Of a stretch of 64,000 bases of DNA, positions 1-8,370 are shown piece by piece. The DNA is taken from positions 1,587,798 through 1,651,797 of the forward strand of contig NZ_GL890993.1 in NCBI RefSeq assembly GCF_000212855.1, in the 5' to 3' direction. Below the pieces are notes generated by a model. The model was not told where the DNA came from and searched no databases. It saw only the letters and a program-made list of their open reading frames with translations. Each line of letters opens with the position of its first letter. Position 1 is the stretch's first letter. Position numbers and translations under genes: made by a program. This stretch comes from Streptococcus sanguinis SK355 (GTDB taxonomy: Bacteria > Bacillota > Bacilli > Lactobacillales > Streptococcaceae).

Positions 1-23
1 ACTAGCAAAAGAAAGGAAGATCT

Positions 24-1505
24 ATGTCCAAGAAGTTACTGAACGCTTTTGTATCAGCAGTGATTGACAATAGCACTTTTGAGGAAATGGACACAATCTA
101 TCTGCGAAATCGTGTCATGGCTTTGGTTGGAGAGACAGTTGCAGAGCAGGAGACAGAGGCTGAACAGCTAATTGACCTGAAGGATGACTTGGTAGCTGTA
201 GCTGTGAAGAATGGGAAGATTGGTGATACTCTGGCTGAGCAGGATATACTGGGAGCTGAGCTCATGAACTTCATCACCCCTACCCCTAGCCAGCTCAATC
301 GGGACTTCTGGACGACTTATGACTCTAATCCCGAGCAGGCTGTAGCTGATTTTTACCAGCTTAGCCAAAAGAATGACTACATCAAGGTCAAGGCTATTGC
401 TAAAAACATTGCTTTCAAAACACCGACTAAATATGGAGATTTGGAAATCACCATCAATCTCTCTAAACCAGAAAAGGATCCCAAGGAAATTGCAGCAGCT
501 AAAAAGACCAAGAATAGCCATTATCCATCCTGTCAGCTCTGCATGGAAAATGAAGGTTACCAAGGCCGCTTGGACCACCCAGCCCGCGCCAACCATCGGA
601 TTATTCGCTTTGACTTGGCTGGACAGGAGTGGGGCTTCCAGTATTCGCCCTATGCCTACTTTAATGAGCATTGCATCTTTCTACACAGCCAGCATCTTCC
701 CATGGCTATCAGTCGGCTGACCTTTGAGCGCTTGCTAGATATCGTTGAGACCTTTCCAGGCTATTTTGCAGGATCCAACGCCGACCTGCCTATTGTCGGC
801 GGCTCTATCCTGGCCCACGACCACTATCAGGGCGGATATCATACTTTCCCTATGGGAATAGCAGAGCTGGATTGCAGCTTTACTTTTAGCGGATTTAATG
901 AGGTGGAGGCAGGTATTGTCAAATGGCCTATGTCCGTCATTCGGCTGAGGTCTGAGAAGAAGGAACAGTTGATTGAGTTGGCTGACAAGATCTTGCAAGT
1001 TTGGCGGACTTATTCAGACCCGAGTGTGCAGGTGTTGGCAGAGTCTGAGGGTGAGCCGCACCATACCATCACACCGATTTCCCGCAGGAAAGATGGATCT
1101 TTTGAGCTGGACTTGGTCTTGCGGGACAATCAAACTTCACAAGAACATCCTGACGGCATTTATCACCCTCATGCAGATGTGCAGCATATTAAGAAAGAAA
1201 ATATCGGTCTGATTGAGGTTATGGGGCTGGCTATTCTGCCGCCTCGGCTCAAGGAAGAGCTTAAGCAGGTGGAACTGTTTCTGCTGGGAGAAGACAGTCA
1301 GGTTGCTGCCTATCATCAGGAGTGGGCCAATCAACTCAAAGAGCAGAATCCAGATGTTACCGCTGAGACGGTGGAAGGAGTAGTTCAGGCCTCGGTTGGA
1401 CAAATTTTCAGCCGAGTACTTGAAGATGCGGGAGTTTACAAGCGAACAGAGGAGGGTCAGGAGGCTTTCATGCGCTTCGTCCAATCCGTCGGCATTCAGC
1501 CCTAG
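24..1505 (+). CDS. galT: Galactose-1-phosphate uridylyltransferase (GalT, Firmicute class)
   Basis: Transfers UMP between UDP-glucose and galactose-1-phosphate in the cytoplasmic Leloir pathway. The 493-residue length and the sequence fit the longer Firmicute GalT family rather than the ~350-residue enterobacterial form. A histidine-rich stretch around residues 260-275 ([13 protein letters not shown]) fits the family's active-site region, and [14 protein letters not shown] near residue 385 is also characteristic. An AAAGGAAG ribosome site lies just before the ATG. galE follows after a short gap, so the two are probably one operon, with galK expected upstream outside the window. Assignment is confident from family resemblance and neighbour. 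Confidence 0.95.
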   Translation: MSKKLLNAFVSAVIDNSTFEEMDTIYLRNRVMALVGETVAEQETEAEQLIDLKDDLVAVAVKNGKIGDTLAEQDILGAELMNFITPTPSQLNRDFWTTYDSNPEQAVADFYQLSQKNDYIKVKAIAKNIAFKTPTKYGDLEITINLSKPEKDPKEIAAAKKTKNSHYPSCQLCMENEGYQGRLDHPARANHRIIRFDLAGQEWGFQYSPYAYFNEHCIFLHSQHLPMAISRLTFERLLDIVETFPGYFAGSNADLPIVGGSILAHDHYQGGYHTFPMGIAELDCSFTFSGFNEVEAGIVKWPMSVIRLRSEKKEQLIELADKILQVWRTYSDPSVQVLAESEGEPHHTITPISRRKDGSFELDLVLRDNQTSQEHPDGIYHPHADVQHIKKENIGLIEVMGLAILPPRLKEELKQVELFLLGEDSQVAAYHQEWANQLKEQNPDVTAETVEGVVQASVGQIFSRVLEDAGVYKRTEEGQEAFMRFVQSVGIQP

Positions 1506-1550
1506 GAAATGTGTTATAATGAATCTAGCGTAACAGGGAAAGGAAGTTTT

Positions 1551-2552
1551 ATGGCAATTTTAGTATTAGGCGGAGCTGGCTATATCGGCTCGCACATGGT
1601 AGACCGTCTGGTAGCAGCAGGCAAGGAAGAGGTAGTCGTCGTTGATAATTTGGTGACTGGTCATCGGGCAGCAGTTCATCCGCAAGCAGTCTTTTATGAG
1701 GGGGATTTAGCTGACAAGGACTTTATGCGTAGCGTTTTTGCCAAGCATCCATCAATAGATGCAGTCATTCACTTTGCTGCTTTTTCACTGGTGGCGGAGT
1801 CTATGGTGGATCCGCTCAAGTATTTTGACAATAACACAGCTGGCATGGTTTCTCTCTTGGAGGTCATGCAGGAATGCGGCGTTAAAAACATTGTCTTTTC
1901 ATCGACAGCGGCGACTTATGGTATTCCTGAGGAAGTGCCGATTCTGGAAACAACTCCGCAAAAGCCTATCAATCCTTATGGTGAGAGCAAACTTATGATG
2001 GAGACCATTATGCGCTGGGCAGACCAGGCCTATGGCATCAAGTTTGTAGCTCTGCGTTATTTCAATGTGGCCGGTGCCAAACCCGACGGTTCAATTGGCG
2101 AGGACCACGGGCCTGAAACCCATCTGCTGCCCATTGTGCTGCAAGTAGCCCAGGGCAAACGTGAGAAGATTGCCGTCTTTGGAGATGATTATGATACTCC
2201 GGACGGGACCAATGTCCGCGATTATGTCCATCCTTTCGACTTGGCTGACGCCCATATTTTGGCTGTCGAGCATCTGCGTGCTGGACATCCTTCAGATGCC
2301 TTTAACCTTGGCTCTTCGACTGGTTTTTCCAACCTTCAGATTGTAGAAGCAGCCCGAAAGGTGACCGGACATCCTATTCCTTTGGAAATAGCAGAGCGAC
2401 GCCCAGGGGACCCAGATACGCTGATTGCTTCCTCTGAGAAAGCAAGAAATGTTCTGGGCTGGCAGCCGAAATTTGACAATATCGAAACCATTATCGAAAC
2501 CGCTTGGAAATGGCATTCCAGTCATCCAAATGGCTATGATGATCGAGGATAA
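1551..2552 (+). CDS. galE: UDP-glucose 4-epimerase (GalE)
   Basis: Interconverts UDP-galactose and UDP-glucose. The N-terminus [18 protein letters not shown] is the Rossmann GxxGxxG NAD-binding motif, and YGESKLMME (near residue 145) carries the YxxxK catalytic pair of extended short-chain dehydrogenases. I start it at the ATG after GGGAAAGGAAG (333 residues, the usual length). The frame is open 14 codons further upstream to 1509, but those codons do not resemble the family. It follows galT by about 45 bases and ends at a clear terminator, closing the galactose operon. Confidence 0.95.
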   Translation: MAILVLGGAGYIGSHMVDRLVAAGKEEVVVVDNLVTGHRAAVHPQAVFYEGDLADKDFMRSVFAKHPSIDAVIHFAAFSLVAESMVDPLKYFDNNTAGMVSLLEVMQECGVKNIVFSSTAATYGIPEEVPILETTPQKPINPYGESKLMMETIMRWADQAYGIKFVALRYFNVAGAKPDGSIGEDHGPETHLLPIVLQVAQGKREKIAVFGDDYDTPDGTNVRDYVHPFDLADAHILAVEHLRAGHPSDAFNLGSSTGFSNLQIVEAARKVTGHPIPLEIAERRPGDPDTLIASSEKARNVLGWQPKFDNIETIIETAWKWHSSHPNGYDDRG

Positions 2553-2559
2553 ACTGACA

Positions 2560-2585
2560 AACCAGCTAGAAAAGCTGGTTTTTTA
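2560..2585 (+). terminator. Terminator of the gal operon
   Basis: Perfect 8-bp stem AACCAGCT/AGCTGGTT with a 5-base loop, followed by a T run, eight bases after the galE stop. Confidence 0.85.
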
Positions 2586-2606
2586 CTTTGAATTATAAAA
2601 CCCTTC

Positions 2607-2635
2607 TTTACAAATTTTTAAAAGCATTTTATAAT
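2607..2635 (+). promoter_or_regulatory. Strong sigma-A-type promoter without an obvious gene
   Basis: TTTACA, a 17-base spacer and TATAAT. It sits about 270 bases before the next real gene. The 2586-2901 gap otherwise holds only tiny reading frames (for example a 7-codon frame from 2724 after a weak site) and a second promoter-like box at 2823-2831. It may give a long leader for the operon starting at 2902 or an unannotated small RNA. Confidence 0.55.
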
Positions 2636-2822
2636 AAAAGGAAGATTGATTGATATATTATCTGTAATCTTATTTCGTTGCTACTAACTCTTAGTATATC
2701 TGGAAAAATCATGGGAGCTACAGATGCAAGGAGAAATAACAATGTAGAATAGAGATTTTTTTGCACCACTATCAGATGAGACAGATGTTGACAGTTTGTT
2801 GTGTAAGGGCTTTAGAGACTTA

Positions 2823-2831
2823 TGATATAAT
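2823..2831 (+). promoter_or_regulatory. Extended -10 promoter of the lipid-like operon
   Basis: TGATATAAT is an extended -10 (TGnTATAAT). The TTGACA at 2788 is too far upstream (32 bases) to pair with it. It lies 70 bases before the first gene of the 2902-11907 operon. Confidence 0.55.
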
Positions 2832-2901
2832 GAAGTCATAAAAGTTTGAGAAGTCTCTTAATCTTTTCAAGCAGATTTTCATAAAGAGAATAGGAAATAA
2901 T

Positions 2902-3492
2902 ATGCGCTCGATTCTTGCCTTATATATCACCCTGATGCCGGTCATTCTGGCTGGGGTTCTGAATATGATCTTTTGCAAGTCTTCGCTGCTAGAGGCGGCT
3001 TATCGACCAATGGATGCTGGACTGATTTTAAAGGATGGTAAGAGGCTTTTTGGAGCTAACAAGACCTGGAAAGGATTTCTAGGCATGATTGTCTGGGGAG
3101 CTTTGGCTCAGATCCTTTGGGGATTGTTCTTAAAGGGTATTCCCACTCTAGAGAAGCTGCACTTGGTTTATGCTTTTTACGAAAATACCGTGCTGTTTAA
3201 TCTGGTGCTTGGGGTTCTTTTGGGGCTGGCCTATGTTTTGTTTGAGCTGCCTAATAGCTTTATCAAGCGCCGTTTGGAAATCAGAGAGGGCAAGACGGCG
3301 GAGAATGGCTGGAAATGGACCTTTATCTGGATAGACCAGATTGATTCCTTGATTGGCTGTATTATTTTCTTGCTTTTCTATGTCCCTCTGTCTTGGCAGC
3401 AGATGCTGGGCATTCTCATCCTAGGGGCGGGTACGCATCTAGGAGTCAATCGTCTGCTCTACTGGGCTAAGCTTAGAAAAAATCGTATGTGA
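2902..3492 (+). CDS. CDP-archaeol synthase (CarS/DUF46)-like CTP transferase
   Basis: Integral membrane protein of 196 residues. The family activates a lipid phosphate with CTP to make a CDP-lipid. Visible support: GANKTWKGFLG around residues 51-61, the signature shared by CarS and CdsA proteins, and WIDQIDSLIG near residue 145, matching the acidic C-terminal motif region of that superfamily. There are about five hydrophobic segments. At under 200 residues it fits CarS/DUF46 rather than bacterial CdsA (~265). It is the first gene of a seven-gene operon with PssA-, Psd- and UbiA-like genes, which supports a CDP-lipid role. The substrate is not known: archaeol-like, diacylglycerol or other. Confidence 0.72.
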   Translation: MRSILALYITLMPVILAGVLNMIFCKSSLLEAAYRPMDAGLILKDGKRLFGANKTWKGFLGMIVWGALAQILWGLFLKGIPTLEKLHLVYAFYENTVLFNLVLGVLLGLAYVLFELPNSFIKRRLEIREGKTAENGWKWTFIWIDQIDSLIGCIIFLLFYVPLSWQQMLGILILGAGTHLGVNRLLYWAKLRKNRM

Positions 3493-3506
3493 AATGGGAG
3501 TTTTTG

Positions 3507-6002
3507 ATGAAAGAACTATGGCTGGAAAAAGAGCCTTCGGCCGTCTATGGCGGTAAAATCAATCAGTTAATCAGTCTCTGTCAGCTGGGGCTTCCAGTTC
3601 CTAGGGCTCTGATTTTGCCAGCGGACCAAGTAATGGCTTGGCTAAGAGCGGCTCTGCCAGAATATTCAAAACAGGGACTTAAAGAGTTAATCAAACTGGG
3701 CAAGGAGGAAATTGCGGAGCGTTTGCAGCAGTATCCCTTGGATCCAGCTTGGCAGCAGGAGTTAGCAGCCTTTTGCCAGGAAAATCAAGTTTATATCGTT
3801 CGCAGCAGTGCACTTTTAGAAGACGGACAGGCCATGTCATTTGCCGGTCAATATGACTCGATTGGCAACTGCCGGACACTGTCAGAAATTGAGCAGGGCA
3901 TTCGTTCTTGTCTGCTTTCTCTCTTTAATCCAGAAGCATTGGCCTACTGGCAGCGTCAGGGGCTGGCTGAGAAGGATTTTGCTATGGCGGTGCTGATTCA
4001 GGAGCAGATAGAGCCTGACTTCAGCGGTGTCTGCTTTTCCCTAGACGTGGCGACCAATCAGGATCAGGCCATGTTCTTGGAGTATGTAAAAGGCTCAGCT
4101 GAGAGCTTGGTTAGCGGTCAAGTCAATCCTGAGCAGCTGACTCTTTCTTGGTACAAGCCGGACTGGAGCAAGTTTGAAAAAGTTGAAATCCCTCTGGCAG
4201 TCTTGCAGAAACTGCACGCGCAAGTTTTGCAGATTGTGGCGTATTCTGGTCGGCCGATGGATATTGAGTGGTGCGCTGTCCAAGAGCAAGTCTATCTGCT
4301 GCAAGCTCGGCCCATCACGACAGTCCCCACTAAAATCGACAGTGGCCGCTGGACGACGGCGAATTTTCGGGACGGAGGCGTGGCGGCTCAACCCTGTCCC
4401 AACCTAATGTGGAGCCTTTACCGCCATTCTTGGCAAGAGGCACTCTCCAGATTTTTGCTGGCTATTGGCCTAGAGCCTGAAGGTGTGATGCCGCCGCTGA
4501 TGCGTCTCCATTATGCTCGGCCTTTCTGGAATTTAGGTGTGGTCAAGCAGGGCATGGAGCAGATTCCGGGCTATATTGAGCGAGACTTTGATGATGAGCT
4601 GGGAGTCAATAAAGACTACCAAGGTCAAGGTTTTACCAGCAAATTAAGTCCAGCCCTGCTCTTGAATTTCCTGCGTGTAGCTTTGAAAACGCAAAAAGTA
4701 ACTAAGAATTTTCTGCATCAAGCACCAGACAAGCTGCAAGATCTGCGCCAGCAATTTACCCGCCTTCATCAAGAAATACGAGAACTGAACGACCAAAGCC
4801 CGCTGCAGCAGGTCGAGAGTCTTTGGCAGTTAGTGCTAAATCAGGCTTATTTAGACAGTGAGGGAACTTATTTCTGGCAGGCCTACATCAATACGGTCCA
4901 GCTGTCTATGAAAAAGACCAGCCTGCTCAAATGGCTGACGGTTGATGAATTTTTCCAACTGATTGCTAAGTTAGGAAATGTTTCGCATACCAAGCCTTTA
5001 GCTAAAATGCTGGAAGTTGCGGATCTTGTTTTTGCAGATAAAAATCTGACAGACGATTGGTTGAAGCTATCGGTGGAAGAATTGCAGGAACTGGCTGCAC
5101 AATATCCTGAGCGAGCAGATTTCATCAAGATTCAGGATTTCCAAAAGGATTTTGGCTATCACTCGGCACGGGAGCTGGACTTGCGAGTAGCTAGTTATGA
5201 AGAAGATGCTCATCAGCTTCTGAATGCGGTCCAACAGTTGATCACTGACCCTGCTTACTACCAAGCGGCCAAATCTTCTCTCAGTCCTGGCTCAGGGTCT
5301 GAGCTGGATCTTGCCCATCTATCTCGAGCAAAGCAAAAAAAGATAGAAAAAATCAGTGAAGACCTGCGGAACTTGCTCTGGTGGCGGGAGGAGTTTAAAG
5401 ACATTTCCACGCGCTATTACCACCTCATTCGCCAGATTAGTCTTAAACTCGGCCAAGCCTATGAAAAGCGAGGCTTTCTAAAAGATTCTCAAGATATTTT
5501 TTACATTAAGAAAGAAAGCCTGACTGCCTTTATGGAAGGGGAAAAGACTGCTGACCAGCTGCAAGAAGAAGCGGCTGATAATCGGCATTATTGCCAGGCC
5601 TATCGGAATTTTGAGCCAGCGGGGGATTTGACCGACAAAGAGATGAGACTGGAAGAGGTGGCCCATGATAGTCAGGCTCTGCTGACGGGAATGCCAGCCA
5701 GCAGCGGTCAGGTGACCGGTCGGGTTCGAGTTCTCTTGGATTTGGCTGATATTGAGATGATTGAACCGGGAGAAATTCTTGTCACTCGCTATACAGATAC
5801 GGGCTGGAGCTATGTTTTCGGTATTCTAGGCGGTCTTGTGACAGAGTATGGCGGGGTTCTCTGCCATGCCTCCATTGTCGCTCGGGAATGCGGGATTCCA
5901 GCTCTGGTCTGCGCTAAGAATGCAACTCAGCTACTAGAAACTGGCATGCTGGTTACCTTAGATGGAAGAAGAGGAGAAATAAGAATTCATGAAGAAGAAT
6001 GA
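3507..6002 (+). CDS. PEP-synthase-related dikinase with rifampin-phosphotransferase domain order (first copy)
   Basis: 831 residues. Residues ~10-280 are a PPDK/PEP-synthase-type ATP-grasp domain (VRSSALLEDGQAMSFAGQYD; MDIEWCAVQEQVYLLQARPIT). Residues ~290-700 are a divergent middle. The last ~90 residues are a swivelling phosphohistidine domain with the catalytic His at about 787 (GVLCHASIVARE), preceded by TDTGWSYVF. The PEP-binding barrel of true PEP synthase and PPDK is absent, so 'PEP synthase' would be a misleading name. The order ATP-grasp/middle/His is that of rifampin phosphotransferases, which use ATP to phosphorylate a small molecule and release AMP and phosphate. GTG at 3489 also opens the frame, but ATG 3507 has GGGAG six bases upstream. 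Substrate unknown; lipid or polar head-group precursor inferred from the operon. Confidence 0.75.
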   Translation: MKELWLEKEPSAVYGGKINQLISLCQLGLPVPRALILPADQVMAWLRAALPEYSKQGLKELIKLGKEEIAERLQQYPLDPAWQQELAAFCQENQVYIVRSSALLEDGQAMSFAGQYDSIGNCRTLSEIEQGIRSCLLSLFNPEALAYWQRQGLAEKDFAMAVLIQEQIEPDFSGVCFSLDVATNQDQAMFLEYVKGSAESLVSGQVNPEQLTLSWYKPDWSKFEKVEIPLAVLQKLHAQVLQIVAYSGRPMDIEWCAVQEQVYLLQARPITTVPTKIDSGRWTTANFRDGGVAAQPCPNLMWSLYRHSWQEALSRFLLAIGLEPEGVMPPLMRLHYARPFWNLGVVKQGMEQIPGYIERDFDDELGVNKDYQGQGFTSKLSPALLLNFLRVALKTQKVTKNFLHQAPDKLQDLRQQFTRLHQEIRELNDQSPLQQVESLWQLVLNQAYLDSEGTYFWQAYINTVQLSMKKTSLLKWLTVDEFFQLIAKLGNVSHTKPLAKMLEVADLVFADKNLTDDWLKLSVEELQELAAQYPERADFIKIQDFQKDFGYHSARELDLRVASYEEDAHQLLNAVQQLITDPAYYQAAKSSLSPGSGSELDLAHLSRAKQKKIEKISEDLRNLLWWREEFKDISTRYYHLIRQISLKLGQAYEKRGFLKDSQDIFYIKKESLTAFMEGEKTADQLQEEAADNRHYCQAYRNFEPAGDLTDKEMRLEEVAHDSQALLTGMPASSGQVTGRVRVLLDLADIEMIEPGEILVTRYTDTGWSYVFGILGGLVTEYGGVLCHASIVARECGIPALVCAKNATQLLETGMLVTLDGRRGEIRIHEEE

Positions 6003-6621
6003 ACCTTTGTTTATCGGTGAATACGACAAATCTGTTATCCTGACCTATATGGGTGCTGCTTTTGCACTGTTGGCAGTCTATGCCATCATTCAGTCCCAGC
6101 TGCGGTTGGCCATGATGGCCTTTATCCTTAGCGGTATCTGCGATCTCTTTGACGGTGTGGTTGCGCGGCGGATGAAGCGGACTGAAAGTCAGAAGCGCTT
6201 CGGCATTGAGATTGATTCGCTCTGCGACATGATTAGCTTTGCGGCTCTCCCTGCTGTGCTCCTCATGACTCAGCTGCCCTTGGGAGCGGCCAATATCATC
6301 TTGGCTGTCCTCTATGTCTCAGCTGCGGTTACGCGCTTGGCGCATTTTAACCGCTTGGCCAAGCATGATGAAGGATCTGGCTCGTATTTTATCGGCTTGC
6401 CCGTGACCTACAGCGCCCTCTTTTTCTCATTGTCCTATCTGGTATGTCAATGGCTGGCGCCTGGTTTCTTTGCTTGGGTGTGGCTGGGCTTGTCTCTTTT
6501 GCTGGCCTTCTTATTTGTTTACAACTGCCGTATTCCCAAGCCAAATAAGCTGGCCTATTTGGTCTTTGCGATTTTAGCTGTTGCAAGTCTGATTGGTCTG
6601 GGGGTTCTCCCGCATGGTTAA
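5989..6621 (+). CDS. CDP-alcohol phosphatidyltransferase, phosphatidylserine/archaetidylserine synthase-like
   Basis: Membrane enzyme of 210 residues that would exchange CMP on a CDP-lipid for an alcohol such as serine. The hallmark is complete: D52-LF-D55-G56-VV-A59-R60, then G72-x3-D76-x3-D80. Several hydrophobic helices follow. Size and position next to a Psd-like gene suggest serine as acceptor, but the acceptor cannot be read from the motif. It overlaps the previous gene's end by 14 bases and its own stop overlaps the next start, so translation is probably coupled. This is not the PgsA usually found in streptococci, which make phosphatidylglycerol and cardiolipin. Confidence 0.82.
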   Translation: MKKNEPLFIGEYDKSVILTYMGAAFALLAVYAIIQSQLRLAMMAFILSGICDLFDGVVARRMKRTESQKRFGIEIDSLCDMISFAALPAVLLMTQLPLGAANIILAVLYVSAAVTRLAHFNRLAKHDEGSGSYFIGLPVTYSALFFSLSYLVCQWLAPGFFAWVWLGLSLLLAFLFVYNCRIPKPNKLAYLVFAILAVASLIGLGVLPHG

Positions 6622-7486
6622 GGTCTATCAGAGAAAGACTGGCCAAGTAGTGGAACCGACAGAATACAAGTCGGGTCTGCTAGACAAGCTTTATGGTACT
6701 GCTTGGGGTCGCATCTTGTTGCCTTTCTTGACCCGACCTAGCCTGTCTTATCTTCTGACCTTGAAAGACTACACTCCTTTTTCTCGCAAGAAAATAGCAG
6801 CTTTTGTGGAAAATTATCAGCTGAATCTGGCCGACTATGAAGATGGCTCCTATCCTAGCTTTGCGGCTTTTTTTCAGCGGAAAATCAAGCCCGCTCTGCG
6901 TCCAATCTGTCTTGACAGTCAAGTACTGGCAGTGGCGGATGCCAAGCTAGAGGCTTTTACCATCAGTCAGGACTTACGTCTGACAATTAAGGGGCAGACA
7001 TACAGGCTACCTGACTTACTGCTGGATGAAGAGTTGGCTCAGTCCTTTAGTGGCGGAACAGCGCTGGTCTATCGCTTGGGAGTGGATGACCTACACCGCT
7101 ATTTGGCAGCTGAATCCGGCAGAATTACCCGAAGACGAAAAATCAAGGGACGCCTGCATACGGTCAGGCAGGTAGCCCAGAAGTGGCGCTTGATTTACAA
7201 AGAAAATAAAAGAGAATACTGTCTTTTAGATACCGAGCTAGGGCCAGTCCTGCAGATGGAAGTAGGGGCTCTCTTGGTCGGAAGAATATACAATCACAGT
7301 CGGGACCGTTTGGTCAGGGGACAGGAGAAGGGCTGCTTTGGTCTGGGCGGCTCAACCATTCTTGTCCTCTATCCGGCAGACACGATTCGCTTGGATCAGG
7401 ATATCCTGACTTACTCAGACCTCGGAATAGAAACCCAGATTCAAATGGGTGAAAAGATTGGAGAAAAGCTATGTTTAAACGATTAG
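6614..7486 (+). CDS. psd: Phosphatidylserine decarboxylase-like pyruvoyl enzyme
   Basis: 290-residue proenzyme. The self-cleavage motif LGGST (Ser at about 247) near the C-terminus would yield the pyruvoyl group, with the small alpha chain being the last ~45 residues. VDDLHRYLAAESG near residue 155 matches the conserved region around the active-site His (usually YHR or DYHR). The product would be an ethanolamine-type head group from a serine lipid. Start at ATG 6614, which overlaps the previous stop; TTG 6593 also opens the frame. Streptococci generally lack phosphatidylethanolamine, so a pss-psd pair here is unusual. Substrate could be an archaetidylserine-like lipid, given the CarS- and UbiA-like neighbours. 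Confidence 0.83.
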   Translation: MVKVYQRKTGQVVEPTEYKSGLLDKLYGTAWGRILLPFLTRPSLSYLLTLKDYTPFSRKKIAAFVENYQLNLADYEDGSYPSFAAFFQRKIKPALRPICLDSQVLAVADAKLEAFTISQDLRLTIKGQTYRLPDLLLDEELAQSFSGGTALVYRLGVDDLHRYLAAESGRITRRRKIKGRLHTVRQVAQKWRLIYKENKREYCLLDTELGPVLQMEVGALLVGRIYNHSRDRLVRGQEKGCFGLGGSTILVLYPADTIRLDQDILTYSDLGIETQIQMGEKIGEKLCLND

Positions 7487-8370
7487 CTGTTTATTATAAG
7501 GAAATGTTCCCTTTGCTGCCGCGCTTTTTTGTGGCTGCCATCATGTTTTTTGAGATTTATTTTGTCCTCTTGCTCAATGACGGAGTGACCACCTTTCACT
7601 TTGACCATCAGGAGTTGATCGGAATTTTTACGATTTTCGTCTTTCTGATGATTTTGCGGATCGCAGATGATTTCAAGGACTACGAGACCGACAGACGGCT
7701 CTTTCCTCATCGGGCTCTGCCATCTGGACGAGTGAAAAAGAAGGACTTGGCTATTGCCCTCAGCTTTATCGTAGCTGTGTCTGTACTTCTCAATATCCTC
7801 TTTATGAACAATATCGGCTGGTTCCTCTTTCTTTATATCTACGGAACCCTCATGTCCTTCTGGTTCTTCAAGCGTGACAAGATTCAAAATTCTCTGCCAC
7901 TGGCTCTAGTGACTCATAATCCGGTCATGATGATTTTGAATCTCTATACTATCTCTTTTGTCTGCTACAAGTACAATCTGCCTCTCTTGTCCCTACCGAC
8001 TGTCTTGCTGGCCTTTACTATGTATTTCCCAAGTCTGATCTGGGAAGTCTGCCGCAAGATTCGGGCGCCAAAAGACGAGACCGAGTATGTGACTTATTCT
8101 ATGCTTTTTGGCTACAAAAAAGCTACTCGCTTTATCGAGGTGGTGACTCTGTTGGATATCTTGACCAATTTCGTTCTCCTCTGGAATATTTCCCATGTCG
8201 GAGTGGTAGTCTTGGTGCTGAATGTCATCTGGATGACCGTCCAGTTTGAGCAGTTTATCAAGGATCCAACTCGCTTTAATATCCGGGAGCGGGTGGAGCG
8301 TTATACTTATATCACGGAGACGACCATGGTTCTGTCCGTTGCTGTTTATCTCTTGATGGGGGTACTTTGA
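7471..8370 (+). CDS. UbiA-family prenyltransferase
   Basis: Integral membrane protein of 299 residues with about eight hydrophobic segments. The first aspartate motif is intact, D66-D67-FK-D70-YET-D74, followed by FPHRALPSGRV, a typical UbiA continuation. The second polar loop (WEVCRKIRAPKDETEY, near residue 190) is in the expected position but is not a classical DxxxD. UbiA enzymes attach a prenyl chain to an aromatic ring or, in archaea, to geranylgeranylglyceryl phosphate. No quinone or heme genes are nearby; lipid-type genes are. The start codon overlaps the end of psd by 16 bases. Confidence 0.8.
   Translation: MFKRLAVYYKEMFPLLPRFFVAAIMFFEIYFVLLLNDGVTTFHFDHQELIGIFTIFVFLMILRIADDFKDYETDRRLFPHRALPSGRVKKKDLAIALSFIVAVSVLLNILFMNNIGWFLFLYIYGTLMSFWFFKRDKIQNSLPLALVTHNPVMMILNLYTISFVCYKYNLPLLSLPTVLLAFTMYFPSLIWEVCRKIRAPKDETEYVTYSMLFGYKKATRFIEVVTLLDILTNFVLLWNISHVGVVVLVLNVIWMTVQFEQFIKDPTRFNIRERVERYTYITETTMVLSVAVYLLMGVL

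Noticed and set aside
168-671. Minus-strand open frame in galT
   Set aside because: Antisense to a conserved enzyme gene, no ribosome site or family resemblance.
2788-2793. TTGACA as -35 for the -10 at 2826
   Set aside because: Spacer of 32 bases is far too long.
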